DNA of 64,000 nt from Brachypterus glaber (Eukaryota; Arthropoda; Insecta; Coleoptera; Kateretidae), in assembly GCA_958510825.1 (NCBI GenBank), contig OY294050.1, positions 6,921,340 through 6,985,339 of the forward strand, read 5' to 3'. Of this stretch, positions 43,038 to 55,165 are shown in pieces (the first letter of the stretch is position 1; each line of letters opens with the position of its first letter). Both the position numbers and the translations under genes were made by a program. The notes under the pieces were generated by a model. That model was not told the origin of the DNA, made no database searches, and worked only from the letters and a program-made list of their open reading frames with translations.

Positions 43038-46000
43038 CTGAAAAAAAAACAAGCATTATTATAGTAATTATACACGGCAGTATTTTATGGGAAAATTAAG
43101 GGGATTCTACATCAGAAAACATGAAAAAAAAAACAGCATATCGTCGGCTAAGAGGTAAATTTACCTAAGCCTATTTTTTTTTCAAACTGTATTTTTACGG
43201 AATCGAATACAAAATTTCTTATTCTATGTTTCTGTTTAAAATTAACTTGTATTAAATCAATACCTAGCAATAAAAAGAATAAAAACTAAACATTTTAGAG
43301 GTAAAATTACCTAAACTGATCATAAAATTGTAAGTAAAGCACTCAAGTGTTTTAGCTAGACTTTTAGGTGACATTTCTCATCACTGACATTAGGCAGTAT
43401 TATAACAGGGATACTTTTCAATTAAAAAATGATAGTTCTGTACAGAAATTGATCTAATAAATATAATAGATATAATACAAAAGCGCCTGGAAATATCTTT
43501 ATAAATATCATAATTTTAAACTAGATACCATATCCCCTTATGTATGGCCTTAGGTTTAGGTAAATTTACCTCTAAAATGTGTAATTTTTAGAATTTTAAG
43601 TACCCATACCGATTTTTGTTGAATTTAAAATAAAATAGTTAAGAATGAAATGATTTAATCACATTAACGAATTAAGTACCAAAAAATATTTATAGTACCT
43701 AAGTATAAATCACCAACATAAATTTTAAAATCGTTTTTTACGTTTCCTGAAAATTTTGAAAATATCGAGATAGGTAAATTTACCTCTTAGCCGACGATAT
43801 ATGCTATAGGAACATAGGTTTGGAAACGAACCCTAAAAGAGTTACGCCCCTTTAAAATTGTACTAAAAATAAGGTTTTTAATTAATAACACTGGTACCCT
43901 TTCAGCTAGAGCGACGAGGTTTTGCATGTATACTATTAATAAGGGCAATTAGTTGTATGCTCATTATTTTTTTTTAAATCTATCCAGAGGCGTGTCTAGA
44001 TGGACAAAATGTGTACAGATTAACACATTTTTGCCACAAACTTTTTTATGTGTATTATTTTTGGATTTTTATAAAAAATTTAGATTCCTTGAGTAAAAAT
44101 ACATAAAAAATGTCATATAGTGTAACACTGTTGGAGCAACCGTTTTCCAGAAAAAAAAATGCAATTAAGAGGAGCTGTAGGAGCAACCGTTAAAAAAAAT
44201 GCAATTAAAGAGGAAGTAACATTTTGTGACACCAAAAATATCACTTTTTAAAAGGCTATAACTCCTTTAATATTAAATTTAAGTGTTTCGGTGAAGAATA
44301 CTTTTTTGCTTAGTTTTAAATGAAGAATCTCCCTGCAGCAATAAAATTTTATTGGTGCTTTTTTTGTTCCCCATTCAATATGTCCATCTTCGAAGAGCCG
44401 TAGGGCTTATTTCCGGACATACGTTCCTTTGTTGGTTTTTCGTTTTTTGCGATGTAGAATCAAACCCTTTATTTTCCGCCAAACGACCGCAAACGCCGTG
44501 TATTTTTTTATTAGAAAAATACAATATTTTTACAATTTAGTTGTGATAGTCCCTTTTTGCATAACTACTTACTTGGAATTTTGTATTAAAGAAGCCTCGT
44601 CGTCGTCGATGATAGATGGCGCATCTTCGCTCCAAACGTTTGTGGCGCCACCTATCGTTCGATTGGTCGTGTCCACCAAGCTCGACCAATCAGAAGAGCC
44701 CTCAGGAAGGGGGAAACTATTCAGCTCGTTTAGGGGTTCGAAACTGTCCAAAAGGTGGCTGTTTTTTGACGACTTTGTCAAAAAATCCGTCTGTAAAGGG
44801 CTAGAATTGGAGCTTGTATTCGAAATCACAGTCGCTGGTCTAGCCATGGTCAAAATCACCTCGGGGTTATCTTGATTTTTATTCTTTTTCGGATAATTTC
44901 CGTGTTTATGATTATTTGGTATGGAATTGTCATTTTTGAGGCTGCACGTGGCGCCCTCTACGCCATCTATGTCAATACTGTCGGGATTTATGAGGCGTAA
45001 TAGTTCTTCTTGAAACGAGGGGTTGGAAGCGAGGTTTGCGCTGTTTCTATTCACCGAACGGCTTGAAACACCTGGCCGGAGTTTCGCCGCGTTTTCACCG
45101 TTAATTATAGATCTGCAATAAAAATAAATAAAAATACACTTGCTGAAAAAGGATCATAATACTTTTGAAAGATAAAAGTTAAAGTTATTCTTAAAGCACA
45201 ATATTTGGCAATCCTAATAAATCAAAATCTTACCTGGGACTATTGTTTCTGCTTCCGTAGCCTCCGATAGTCGCGTTTTTGGTACACTTTCGACTTTTCG
45301 GCGACATACTTCCGTTCGACAGCCTCTCGTCTTCGCTACCGATCAAGTTCAACGATCCGTTACTCGACCGATGCCCGTCAAAATTGCCCACGTCATTTCT
45401 GACACTAGACCTGTCAAAATTAACATTTAACCTGTCATAATTGACGTTTCTCTCGTAGAATTCGTTTTGCTGTTTGAGCAGGTTGTTTTTCTCGAACTGC
45501 TCATCGGAAATGGAGTTAAAATTGACCGGTAGCGAGGAATTTTGGAAAATTTTGTTGTGATGGTTGAAATGAAGATGCTGATTTTTGCTGGGTAAAAGTG
45601 GTTGTTGATTGTTGTTTTGACGTTTCGGAGAGGCGGGAAACGTGTTTGTTGGTTGTTTAGTATGTTGTTTGTGTTGTTTTGGGGTTGATTTTGTGTTGTC
45701 GAATTCTTGTAGAATGTCGTACCACTTTTCGTCGGAATTAGAGGGACCATTCAACGAATTCGTTAACATTCCCTAAAAAATATTTTATTCGATAATAATC
45801 ATTATGGGACACGCTGTATTATTTCACACTCATATAGGGCACGCTGTGCTGATTTCCGAGACATATTATAAGCCTGGGTTGTCTCAAAGCGTTTTGAAGT
45901 TATTTAAGTTTTATGATTTAGGTCTTTTTGTAACACTCTGTATAAATCGTAAAATTAGCTGTGAAATTCTTTATAAACATTATGCATCCTAATCTTTATC

Positions 46001-49000
46001 ATTATAATAATTGTGATTGCGTTTTGTATAGAAATATTTAAATATACAGGGTGTTTCAAAAAGACTTATAGAATAATCTTTAAAGGTCATGTGATCACTT
46101 CTAAATCAATTTCATGCAATTTTCTATTCTAAAATTTCAAAAAAATCTATTCTAGAAAAACTATCCTACAAAAAAGTGAAAAAAAAAACTAATTTTGAAA
46201 AGAAACAAATTTTGAAGAAAAAACTATTTTGATAAAAAAAAACAAATTTTGAAAAACAATGCATGAACATTTTGATTTGTGTTACTTACAAGTATTCCTT
46301 CTATATTTTTTTAACTAATAAAAATACAGAAAAATGGTTAATTTTATTTATTAAAGCTTAATTTGGTTGTCAAAAATTTCAAAAAAATGTACATTTTATA
46401 CAGTATTTATACAATTTTATATTGTTACGAATTTATTAAAAGAAAAAAACAACGAAAATGTACATTTTTTTTATTTTATATTATTTTGTATACTTACGTC
46501 ATTATTAGCTGCATATTTTACGTTTTCCTGTCCATGAAACGACTTAGAACTACTTCCAGTGCCGTACCCAGAACTGTTGCTCGATCTAGGGGGTGAAAAT
46601 GACCTAAATAAATATTAAATTTTAACCTAGTAAGTCATAAAGTCATTTTTGTGGGGACCACAGAAAAAAATACGCAAAATCACCTTTCAGATGTCTCACA
46701 AAGCATAAAACTTAAGGTGTGAGACATCGTTTTAAAGAAAATTTATCGCATTTTTCACCATGGGCCTCACAAAAATCTCTTGAGGTGATTCATCATAATT
46801 ACCTTTCGTAAACCCGTCTGTGTGGCGGTCCTAAAGTCGCCTGTTGCATCTCAGGGGGCGCCCTATTCGGGTTGTTTTTATTCGAAGATTCTGGACCATC
46901 AAAGGTCAAATTTTCATAGTCACCGTCAAAATTGCTCTCGGTGTATTTACAGTTTTGTAGCATACAGCCTTTTCTCGGTGTACCATCGACCAGGGGCGGA
47001 ATTACCGTTAAAATAACGGTTAAGGACGTTTTGAGCAGATCAACCATTTGGTCGTATGTCAAAGTTGACACTGCCACCTAAAAATTCAGTTTTTTAGGTT
47101 ATGACCAAAAACGTACTTTTTTACATAACTTTTTTGATGTTAATTAAAATATAGGCTTGTGACTATTCAAACTTCATTAAATTGGATTCTCCACACAATT
47201 CCGTCAAAATAAAGATTTCATTTTTTTTGCAGCTTTTTTATTTTAAGAGCAAACATATCCTTGCGACCCCTCAAACTTCATTAAAGCTGTATCGATTTAT
47301 GAAAAGAAAAATAGTGCCTTACCTTACAAATTTCAACCAATCTGGAATTTTGCCTTAACCCTGATTGATAAGCGTGTCCAGAATTTTCCACCCTGGTCAC
47401 CAATCCGTCCGGTTGCACGTGGAAGCCCAGTTGTCCCATAATATTCCTGGAAATAGAATATTCCAGGGCGTTTACGCCATTTGTGACGGCTTTCAGTCGG
47501 TCCATTATTTCTATCAGTTCGTCTCTTTCGGAAGTGGCCGAAACGTCCCGAATGTGAATCGTTACGCACTCCCCCTGGTGGTGGTATATTCGTAAAGAGT
47601 TTTGATGTGAAGACCACCCCAAAATACCTGAAAAATAAACCAAAATAAATAAAAACTTTGCTAAAAAGCCAATTTTAATGTAAAACATACTTATTTTTTT
47701 TGAAAAATCAGTAAAAATTTTAACTTACCTTTACAGGGTGTCACGAAAATAATTTGTTTTCCATTTTCTTCGATCAGCACAAAGGTGTCAGCACTGATGC
47801 CCAAATAGCACTCGATTTTCTCGCTTCGCGAATTGTCGTCTAGCAGCACCTGCCACAAGATGGCGCCACGTTGGCATACGTCCGGAATAAACCGGAGTCG
47901 AATTTTCTCTTTCTTTTTGCTCGAACTGCTGAAAATAGCTGAAAAAAAAAAAGAATGATCAAGTTTATCCAAAAATGTTATTTTTTTAATTACTATTTAA
48001 AATAACGTTAAAAATTACTTGAAATTAAGTGGAAAATTCTTTTGCGCTTTTAGCGCAGTATATTTCTAAAGAAACCGACTATATTTAATTAGCCCGACAA
48101 AGAGTTTAAATCAAATAAATTCGCAAGATAATTACTATTCATGACATTTGAAACAATCATTTTAGCAATAAATAATATTTGTTTATACAATTAAATATAT
48201 GCGTCAACTTTTAAGTTATACCAAAAAGGGTCCAAATGTAAATATAGAACAACCGAGATTTGCCGAAGAAATGAAACCAGATTATATTTACACTAATTAC
48301 AGCAATATTATTTTAAATTTATTAACACAATATGAAATATACGCATCACAACATACTTACAGAATTTTTGACCTGTGTCCAGGGCCGTAGTTGTGGCGTG
48401 GTTCACCACGAGGTCCTTCAAATACTCCTGCCGCGTCCGCGTTGCCATGGTTACAAACTTTTCGGAGCGATGCGCGGCATTTTCGGCGTTTACGATTTTC
48501 GCCAGCAGAAAATCGGCGAAGGCTTTGCCTTTTGGGAAGATAGCACCCTCTTTAATCGGAGGACCGAAAACCTATAAGAAAAAAAAACTGCATTATTTGA
48601 AATAAAATCAACAGTTTTTATTCAGATGACGTAAATAATAATATAATAGTAGTAATATAGCAGTTGATGATGCAAGGAATAATACTGTTTTGCTCTCTAT
48701 ACCGGGTGCGTTTTGTATATGTCCACCCCCAAAATTAAGATTAATATTGGCTATAAAATGGCTGATTTAATTTTTTTGTTTCTCCGGAAGTGGCATAAAT
48801 GTTTTTCTTTTAATGGAACACCCTGTAATTTTTTACACTTTTAAATTCAGCCGAAAATTTAATATATATATAAACTGATTCTATTTTTTTACTTTTTTTT
48901 TCGTTTTCGTTTTTATCGCATAAAAACGAGATTTACATAATTTATCTTGTTTCTACTTCTGAAAAATGTATAAAACTAATATTATATATAATACATATAA

Positions 49001-52000
49001 TATATTATATTATTATTATATAAATCACCAAAGTTTCGTTATTATTGAATGAAGATTAATCTTAATTTTTGGGGTGGACATAAATAAAACTTTATACACT
49101 ATTTTTTGAACGACCGAAAACTAAAATTACAAAAAATTTATTTATACACCTACCTGTACGTCCTTACTCCTACTGACGGCCACCTTATAGTGCGTATTCT
49201 CCGTGCACGGATTGATAGCGTGCACTATGATAAAAATGTGCTGAAACTGCGACCGAATTCCCTTCGGAGTAAAAGGCAAACTTCCGGGCTCCTGAAAAAC
49301 GATCGTAACGATATCGTTGCCGATGTGCCTTTTACGCAGAAGCTGTTGCCGGTTGTTCGGAGTAAACGGCAACATTGTAGACACGTGAAACATAACCTCA
49401 CAGTCTTGGTATTGTGCGTACATCGAACATAAACCTGTAGAATCAGCTGAAAAATGATAAAAAACATATTTTTAACATATCTTGAAAAAATTAAACCCCC
49501 AAATACAACCTTTTAATGTATGTTTTTTACTTTTACTTGCACTTTTAATAAAAAAGTAGTTCAAATGTATCGTTTTTATTGCTGAAGTAGAAATGATACA
49601 ATTGAACTACTTACACATTACTATTTTGATTACTAAGTAAATAAAATTCAGTAACAGAAACGGTACATTTGAACCACTGCTTTAAATTCTTAGTAAAGGT
49701 AAAAACAAAAGAGAACTCACTTTTGTTATCCAAGCCAGCTTTATAGCCTTCAAATCCATTCAGTCTCACTTTTTTCCCTATCGTTTCCAAAAACTCCGTA
49801 AAAGCAGGGCCCGCCGTTTCGTTATTATACATGTCCTCCTCAGAATTCTGACCTTTTTTACAATACAAGACTCCTACTTTATAATTGTTCGTCAAACCCT
49901 GTTCGTCTAACTTCAAAAGTTGATCGACTGTGTTTTTTGAGCTGATTGCTAATCTGAGGGTGTTTTGCTGTATTTCTGGACAAATATAGTCCAAAATTTC
50001 TTTAGTGTGTAATAATTTAGTGTTGTTATTACTGCTAGAGTGTTTTATGTTTATATTTGGAACTGAGTCCTCTAGAATTGAGCCTCTGAGAGTGTTGAGC
50101 TCGCTTGTGCGTATTATGAGCCGGTACTGGAACTGGTTGATTGAGGTTGATAGTTGGTTTTCTGGGTGTATGATTTTTTCCCGCCGGATCGAAATGGCTA
50201 TGGGGCCTAATTGGTCGTCTATACCGAACCAATTTTGATGTTCTGCGAAAAAGAAAATGAATTTAGTTTTTTTTTTTTTAATATTGAAACAAATTTCCAA
50301 AATAAAAATACTTACCATGTTCAGAAAAGTATTTTCTGTAGTACAGCGCCCCCTGGTCGACAAACTCTATGGGCCGGGCCAGTTTTTGGTACGGGCACGT
50401 CGAATTCCTCCAGAAAGTATCTCCGGGTCCGTATTCCAGAATGGCGACTCCGTAGGCCAAGGGCGGCCGGTGCAGGGCCGGTTTTCTGGCGGTGCTTTGG
50501 TAGTTATGCGATAAATTTTCGAAATTTTGGCGCAGAGTTTGGAAATTTTGGACTCTAGTTAAAGATACTACTCTTTCTTCTTCGCCGCCGATTTCGTTGC
50601 GGAAAAACGGGCAGTTTTCCACTAGGTCGTTGGAAAAACCGTCGCCGTAGTCGTCGTCTAGGTTTTCGCCGTCGGGGGTGTTAGAGCGGTGAAACGTGGA
50701 GGCTGCTGAGGCACCTGGATTTTGAAATAAACCAGTTACAAAAAGTACTTACACAGAAAAGACTAAATTACTTTTAAAAGAAACTTTTTCTGAAGGCAAC
50801 GATGCAAAATCGTAATAAAATAAAAATGGTACGTTTTGGTTATTTTGTTGTTATTTTTATAATTATCATTTATTTTCAGTCCTAACCTGTAACCTGCAAA
50901 TGTAAATTTTAATTCGCACTTACCAACAAACATATTTTCCGCCCTTATGCGATTTTTCCGGGGAAAAATAGCAAAGGCATGTAAAATACCTCCTGCTCAG
51001 TGCCCCAAAAACCTTAAGTTTAAAGTTTTGTTTTGATCTGCTAAACCGTATGGCCTATAGACCTCTGTACGGACGGACCGACGGACATCGGTTCTCGCGT
51101 TATTCAAGACTGTAAAGATTTCATATTTTGGCTACCACCCCAATTAGGGGGTAGCCAAAATATGAAATCACTATAATCTATAATAACGCGAGAACCGGGG
51201 TATGAAGTGTATGAATTTTGGTACAATTTGCGTTACGTAATACTTGAATGTTTCCTTAGCATGGGATAAATATCGAAATATGGAGAAAAAAAATTTGCTA
51301 ATACTTTCTTCTCTCTGAAGTCGCTCGAAAGTAAAAACAACCGGATCTACATTATCTAACTCACCGGTTGTCGTGTTCCTCCTCTTGGCCAGGAGATTCC
51401 TTCTCATCTGGACCACAAAATTAATATTCGTCGTCATACTCTGGCAGTCGTAGTGCGTGAAGGCGCGCCTGCGCGAAATCTCCTCGGCCTCCTGCGATGA
51501 AAAAATCATGCTCGAGCTGAGCGAGGAGCTCGCCGAGTCGTCCATGCTCCTAGCCGTGTGCGCGCTCCTCAGACTCGTGTTCGTCGTGTTGGTAACGCTG
51601 CTGTTCGAGCTGGCAACGCTGTTCCAGAATTTGAGCTTCGTGCGCAGTTTTGGGCTTTGTTGCGCCGTGCTGTCATCGGCGGCGGTTTCGTCGACTTTCC
51701 CTAGAGAACGACACAACATTTTTGTTACAAAAATTAAAGCTGGATTTTTTTTAAAGAGTAACATGTTTAATTTATTAAATTTTGACTGAACATTGCAAAT
51801 TTTGCGTTACGTGTTTAAGCAGTTTTTCTATCTTCAAATTTAAAAAATAATCTTTCTTTTAAACATTTTTTTTATACTGAAAGAAAAAAAATATCATTGT
51901 GAAATTTTGTGCCATTTTTTAGCCATATAATTTTTTTGAAAAAAAAATACATAAAAAAAAAGGTGGTTGCCATGATTCCGGCCGTTTGGATAGACTGAAA

Positions 52001-54879
52001 GAAAAAATAAAAACGGGACTTATTCAGTATTAAAGTTGCTATAGCCCGAACTAGAAGATTTTTTTTGGCCAAAAAATAACAAAATGGCGGGCGCTTTTCT
52101 TTGAAATTTTTGAAAAATTGCCGCCATTTTGTTATTTTCTGGCCAAAAAAAATTCTTCTAGTTCGGGCTATAGCGATTTCAATACTGAATAATATCCCGT
52201 TTTTATTTATTTTTTCAGTCGATCCAAACGACCGGAATCATGGTGACCACCGTTTTTGGATGTTTTTTTTTTAAATGGCACTTTAAAAATCTATCTTTTT
52301 TTCTTTTCTTTGAATATAAATCAACATTACTAAAATATTTTAAAGTGATTTCTTTTTTCTTTCTATATAAAAAAAATGTTAAATTTTTTTTTTTTTAATT
52401 TGAAGGTAGGAAGACCCCCGAGTTTATTAAGTGTTGACGTAAAATTGAAAATTTTGCGTAACGTGTTTAAAGTATGACCCTCTAGCAAATTAATTTGAAA
52501 TATCCATGTTATCAAGAAGATGAAATCAAAATACCGAAAAATGGGGTCAGCAGAGAACTGTGAATAAAAACATCTTAGTAGAAAACTATCATTAAACAAT
52601 AAACCTTATTGAGGCCGGAATTCGAAGACATTTAAATTTTATTATAAATACCTGAATAATTATTAATTATAATCGGTAAGACAAAATTTGCAAACAGTGT
52701 TTAAAGAAACGGTAATTGTGATAATAACTATGATTTATTATTATATTTTTAAACAAAACAAACAAATAAATAACATTAAAAAACTATAACAACTTAGTAT
52801 GTCAACCACTTCCTAAAGGAAGTCTTATCTTTTTTACCCGACTACAGCAACGCGGTTATGTTTTTAACGTGTTTGTATAATAATAATAATAATGTTTATT
52901 GTGTTAAAAATTCAAAAAATATTTACAGTATCATTAGCATATCAATAAGTAGTAGTAGTAGTAGTAGGAGTAGTAATGGTGGGGAGGTCAAGCCTGGTAT
53001 CTATACCATATTGGTCCTTTTTGCCTACCCCTGTGTTACTAGTTTTTCTACTCTAACGAGGATTTTTGTTGTTGTACCCCGGGACCTACAGTTTAGCGAG
53101 GAATCCGAACCTCGTTTTGTCGGCTTTTTTGGCTAAGTGAGCGGCTTTGATCCTTAAGTTAATTGGTTGCCAGTGCACTTGGACCGGCGCCAAACTACTT
53201 TAGGATCATTTTCGCTTGCAGCCTTAGAACAGATCCTTGTTGCTTGAAAGTCCTTAAAGTGAGCTCGGCCAACAGACCTGACAGCTACCTTGCTGCTCCC
53301 TTTCGGTGCCCCCAGGTAGTATCACAGGTCCGAGTGCTAGTGCGGCATTATCCACTGCAAACCTTTTTCTGTACTGTGTGCTTAGATCTTCGGCAGCACA
53401 AGCCAACATGGTGGGGAAACGACGGTATTTTATTTCTGTGAAAAAGTTATTTCACAACCGAGGATTGAACCCCGGCCTCTCGAATACTAGATCGAGGTGT
53501 TCACGACTGAGCCAGCGCCGCCCCCAGCATATCAATAAACTAATAAAACAAAAAAATAAATTGCATAACATAAAAACTCAAGAGTTTCCCAATGTTTCCA
53601 TCCAAGTTTCGAATATATTTATACTTATCATCAGGAGTTTAAGGAAAAGTCAGAGAAATCTATGGAATTTTAGTATGAATTCGCTATTATACGGTCCATA
53701 TTAAACGGTTTATATTAAACTTAAGAATAAATGGCATTTGATTCGCCCAAGTTTTGTTTTTTTTTATATTTATATAAAATTTCAAGTTTTGAAAATATTG
53801 ATAGTTATCATCAGAAATTTAAGAAAAAATCTATGGATTTTTACTATGAATTAGATATCATATGGTCTGTATTGAATTTAAAAATAATTTTAAATTAATC
53901 AACGTTTCGGCTTTTTTATTTTTTTATCAGTCCTCTGCACTGACTGATGCATTTTTTTCGTAGTCGGGTTTTTGGCATCTCTGCTTGTTTTATCAAACTG
54001 ATTTCTTTGCTTGTCTTGATCTATAAACATACTAACTATATGTTGACCTCAGCAAAAACTTAGTATTTTTTTTTTCTAGCTAGAATTGATGATTATTTAC
54101 CTTTCAAATACTCCTGCGGTCCAGGAGACCTCTGGTCAGTCCCTATAGCGCCTAAAACTGCCGGTCTGTAATTCTGCAGCATCTCGAAAAACTCATTTTT
54201 ACTCGTGGCACCGGTGCTAACAGGATGTCCCCCTTTGCCCCCCGAATTTTCGATCACGTCTATCGAGCCGTGCGAACCATAATTCCGCCTCAGACAGATG
54301 GGACTGTGTACATTTTTGAAAGCCCTTTCGTGCCGGTCGGTGTATTCGAGAAGTTCAAGACTTGAGTTGCTTCTGCACAGGTGCTCGGAGGCTAGGGTGT
54401 GCGAGTTGTGAAGCGGCCGCCTGGGATTATTGGCTGAAAAAAGAAAATATCATAGATGGCGCTATCATTTATTTTCTACCAATGTATTGACTGGACGATT
54501 CTGGTTTGCAACACGAGATACAAGGCTCGAAAAAAAAAAACAATTACAGACAAGAATGGTTCTTTACAGCATGGTTTTGACTGAAAACATTTTTATTAAA
54601 CCAAAACGTTTAATTACTGGTTTATAGTTTAAACTGATTATTCTCCGAGATAGTTATAGCAGCTAGCGTCATCTATTCATCCAACTACTCACCTAGATTA
54701 TTATTGTGGTATTTGTCGTTGAAGGAAGCCCGATTTTTCTGCTGGATGTTTTCCCACGCTTTGTGGACGTTTGTGTTGTAATAATCGATGGCCTGCGCTG
54801 CGCGTTCTCTCGAACTCGTCAATTGCCCCCTAGAGGGCATCGGCCCGCATTCTTCCAGACCTATCATCCCATGTTGACT
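42824..54879 (-). CDS. SIPA1L-type RapGAP/PDZ protein, 14 exons (5' end not found)
   Basis: This is a homologue of human SIPA1L1-3 (SPAR family), GTPase activators for Rap that shape the actin cytoskeleton at cell contacts and synapses. Exons (minus strand): 54879-54693, 54433-54101, 51700-51365, 50714-50316, 50242-49721, 49446-49154, 48571-48373, 47938-47729, 47627-47323, 47077-46803, 46603-46498, 45772-45234, 45112-44573, 43037-42824. Phases are consistent and the sum is 4458 nt (1485 codons plus stop at 42824-42826). Order: variable N-terminus with YGSHGSID and FTHYDCQS blocks, RapGAP domain, PDZ domain, Ser-rich tail, SPAR-type C-terminal region, coiled coil. The first exon found begins after a splice acceptor; either its in-frame Met (54867) is the start or an upstream exon lies to the right. 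Several insect Rap regulators are related, so I give no single fly symbol. Confidence 0.92.
43085..44350. mobile_element. Decayed TIR-family copy with a nested element in the last SIPA1L intron
   Basis: The outer sequence (43085-43130 and about 43810-44350) resembles the element at 41359-42505, with a ggggattctacatcagaaaa block and then gcgacgaggttttgcat and caaccgttttccagaaaaa blocks. A nested unit at about 43134-43803 interrupts it. The unit's ends, tcgtcggctaagaggtaaat and atttacctcttagccgacga, are inverted repeats. A second inverted pair (attttagaggtaaaattacc / ggtaaatttacctctaaaat) lies further in. Non-coding. Confidence 0.65.
44573..46603 (-). CDS. SIPA1L gene exons 11-13: Ser/Asn-rich tail and SPAR-like region
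   Basis: Exons 46603-46498, 45772-45234 and 45112-44573, residues about 1020-1414 of the reading in the window. [22 protein letters not shown] and [10 protein letters not shown] correspond to short conserved motifs in vertebrate SIPA1L tails. [13 protein letters not shown] corresponds to DLDWSNLVDAAK of human SIPA1L1. Between them lie Asn-, Gln- and His-rich stretches, probably disordered. The exon boundaries fit in phase. Confidence 0.88.
46803..47627 (-). CDS. SIPA1L gene exons 9-10: PDZ domain
   Basis: Exons 47627-47323 and 47077-46803. The PDZ domain runs from about [21 protein letters not shown] (carboxylate-binding loop GQLGF) through [26 protein letters not shown] into [18 protein letters not shown] and ILTVIPP. 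It matches the SIPA1L PDZ closely and should bind C-terminal peptides of partner proteins. The exon junction falls at EICK|VAV, as the phases require. Confidence 0.93.
47729..50714 (-). CDS. SIPA1L gene exons 4-8: RapGAP domain
   Basis: Exons 50714-50316, 50242-49721, 49446-49154, 48571-48373 and 47938-47729. Conserved blocks: [89 protein letters not shown], the catalytic [16 protein letters not shown] with the Asn thumb at about residue 636 of the reading, and [33 protein letters not shown]. RapGAPs use this Asn instead of an arginine finger to hydrolyse Rap-bound GTP. The donor of the fourth of these exons (48373, gtcaaa) is weak but is required by the phases. Confidence 0.93.
48718..49082. 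mobile_element. TA-rich MITE with tatgtccacccc ends, 365 bp
   Basis: Ends tatgtccacccccaaaatta plus agattaat and the complement (attaatcttaattttt, ggggtggacata) form about 28-bp inverted repeats. The centre is AT-rich with runs of tatata. It lies in the SIPA1L intron between the exons at 49446-49154 and 48571-48373. Confidence 0.75.
51050..51230. repeat. Palindrome of the acgcgagaacc family
   Basis: cggttctcgcgttattcaag (from about 51090) pairs with ataataacgcgagaaccg (ending about 51198); the centre has tcatattttggctaccaccc against ggggtagccaaaatatgaaa. A related fragment is at 12935-13010. A right end of the gggaacgtt MITE adjoins at 51226-51257. Confidence 0.65.
51365..54433 (-). CDS. SIPA1L gene exons 2-3: N-terminal variable region
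   Basis: Exons 54433-54101 and 51700-51365, residues about 63-285 of the reading. The first includes [41 protein letters not shown] and DQRSPGPQE, matching YGSTSSID and FFDLLKGYK blocks in vertebrate SIPA1L1. The second has [15 protein letters not shown] and RRNTTTG, matching FAHYDVQS and KRRNTTTG. The 2.4-kb intron between them holds the SINE and the long hairpin listed separately. Confidence 0.9.
51961..52250. mobile_element. Long hairpin MITE, 290 bp
   Basis: The left arm (from ggtggttgccatgattccgg) and right arm (complement, ending ggaatcatggtgaccacc) match over about 135 bp each, including gctatagcccgaactagaag and ataacaaaatggcgg, around a short centre near 52105. This single almost perfect hairpin is a typical MITE. 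It lies in the SIPA1L intron between exons 2 and 3. Confidence 0.8.
52949..53525 (-). mobile_element. tRNA-derived SINE with 13-bp target-site duplication
   Basis: The minus-strand element starts gggggcggcgctggctcag and ends in a short (act)n tail. Its head looks like a tRNA: an A-box-like TGGCTCAGTCGTG and a B-box-like GGTTCAATCC, the internal promoter of RNA polymerase III. The sequence agcatatcaataa flanks it on both sides (52936-52948 and 53526-53538), a clean target-site duplication from retroposition. At 577 bp it is long for a SINE, so it may be composite. It lies in a SIPA1L intron, same strand as the gene. Confidence 0.85.
53461..53514 (-). promoter_or_regulatory. Internal RNA polymerase III promoter of the SINE
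   Basis: On the minus strand the A box lies at 53514-53502 (tggctcagtcgtg) and the B box at 53471-53462 (ggttcaatcc), with a spacing similar to a tRNA gene. The tRNA-like part itself is not an intact tRNA. Confidence 0.65.
54693..54879 (-). CDS. SIPA1L gene first exon seen in the window
   Basis: The exon opens after a ttatttccag acceptor and reads [18 protein letters not shown], then [22 protein letters not shown] and NKYH-like Asn-rich residues before its donor (CTAG|gtgagt). The acceptor means there is likely an upstream exon, perhaps non-coding. If it is the first coding exon, translation would begin at the Met encoded at 54867-54865. No vertebrate counterpart is recognised for this part. 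Confidence 0.7.
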
Positions 54880-54987
54880 CTGGAAATAACGAAAAATTAG
54901 ATTTATATTATAAACTATTATACTTTCATAATGCGGGGGCCCACAGCGGAGTCACATCAAACGTACTGTCACTTTATTTTGAATCGG

Positions 54988-55165
54988 GTATTTAGGGGCC
55001 ATAGGGGGGATATTTGGGGGATATAGGGAGTATTTGGTGGCCATATCGGAATATTTAAGGGCCATAGGGGGCCATATGGGGGTATTTGTGCGTTTGGAGG
55101 ACCATAGAGGTGTTTAGGGGGCCACAGGGGGTATTTATGGGACCTTAGGTGTGTTTAGAAGGTCT
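54988..55165 (+). repeat. G-rich minisatellite with tatttaggggccatag units
   Basis: Degenerate units of about 20 bp combine a tatttaggggccata motif with a G-run (gggggg, ggggga, gggggcc), about eight copies. Several closely spaced GGG or GGGG runs on this strand could form G-quadruplexes. It lies about 100 bp upstream (transcript sense) of the first SIPA1L exon found. Confidence 0.7.

Noticed and set aside
45427..45750. A 107-codon minus-strand frame overlapping the SIPA1L exon at 45234-45772.
   Set aside because: It is in a shifted frame of a real exon with Asn- and Thr-rich repeats; the exon frame is supported by splice phases and homology.
49555..49615. A hairpin with agtagttcaaatgtatc arms.
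   Set aside because: The arms are only about 17 bp with a weak match; in AT-rich DNA this is not enough for an element call.
52870..52895. A short (ata)n run next to the SINE.
   Set aside because: It is outside the target duplication and is ordinary microsatellite sequence.
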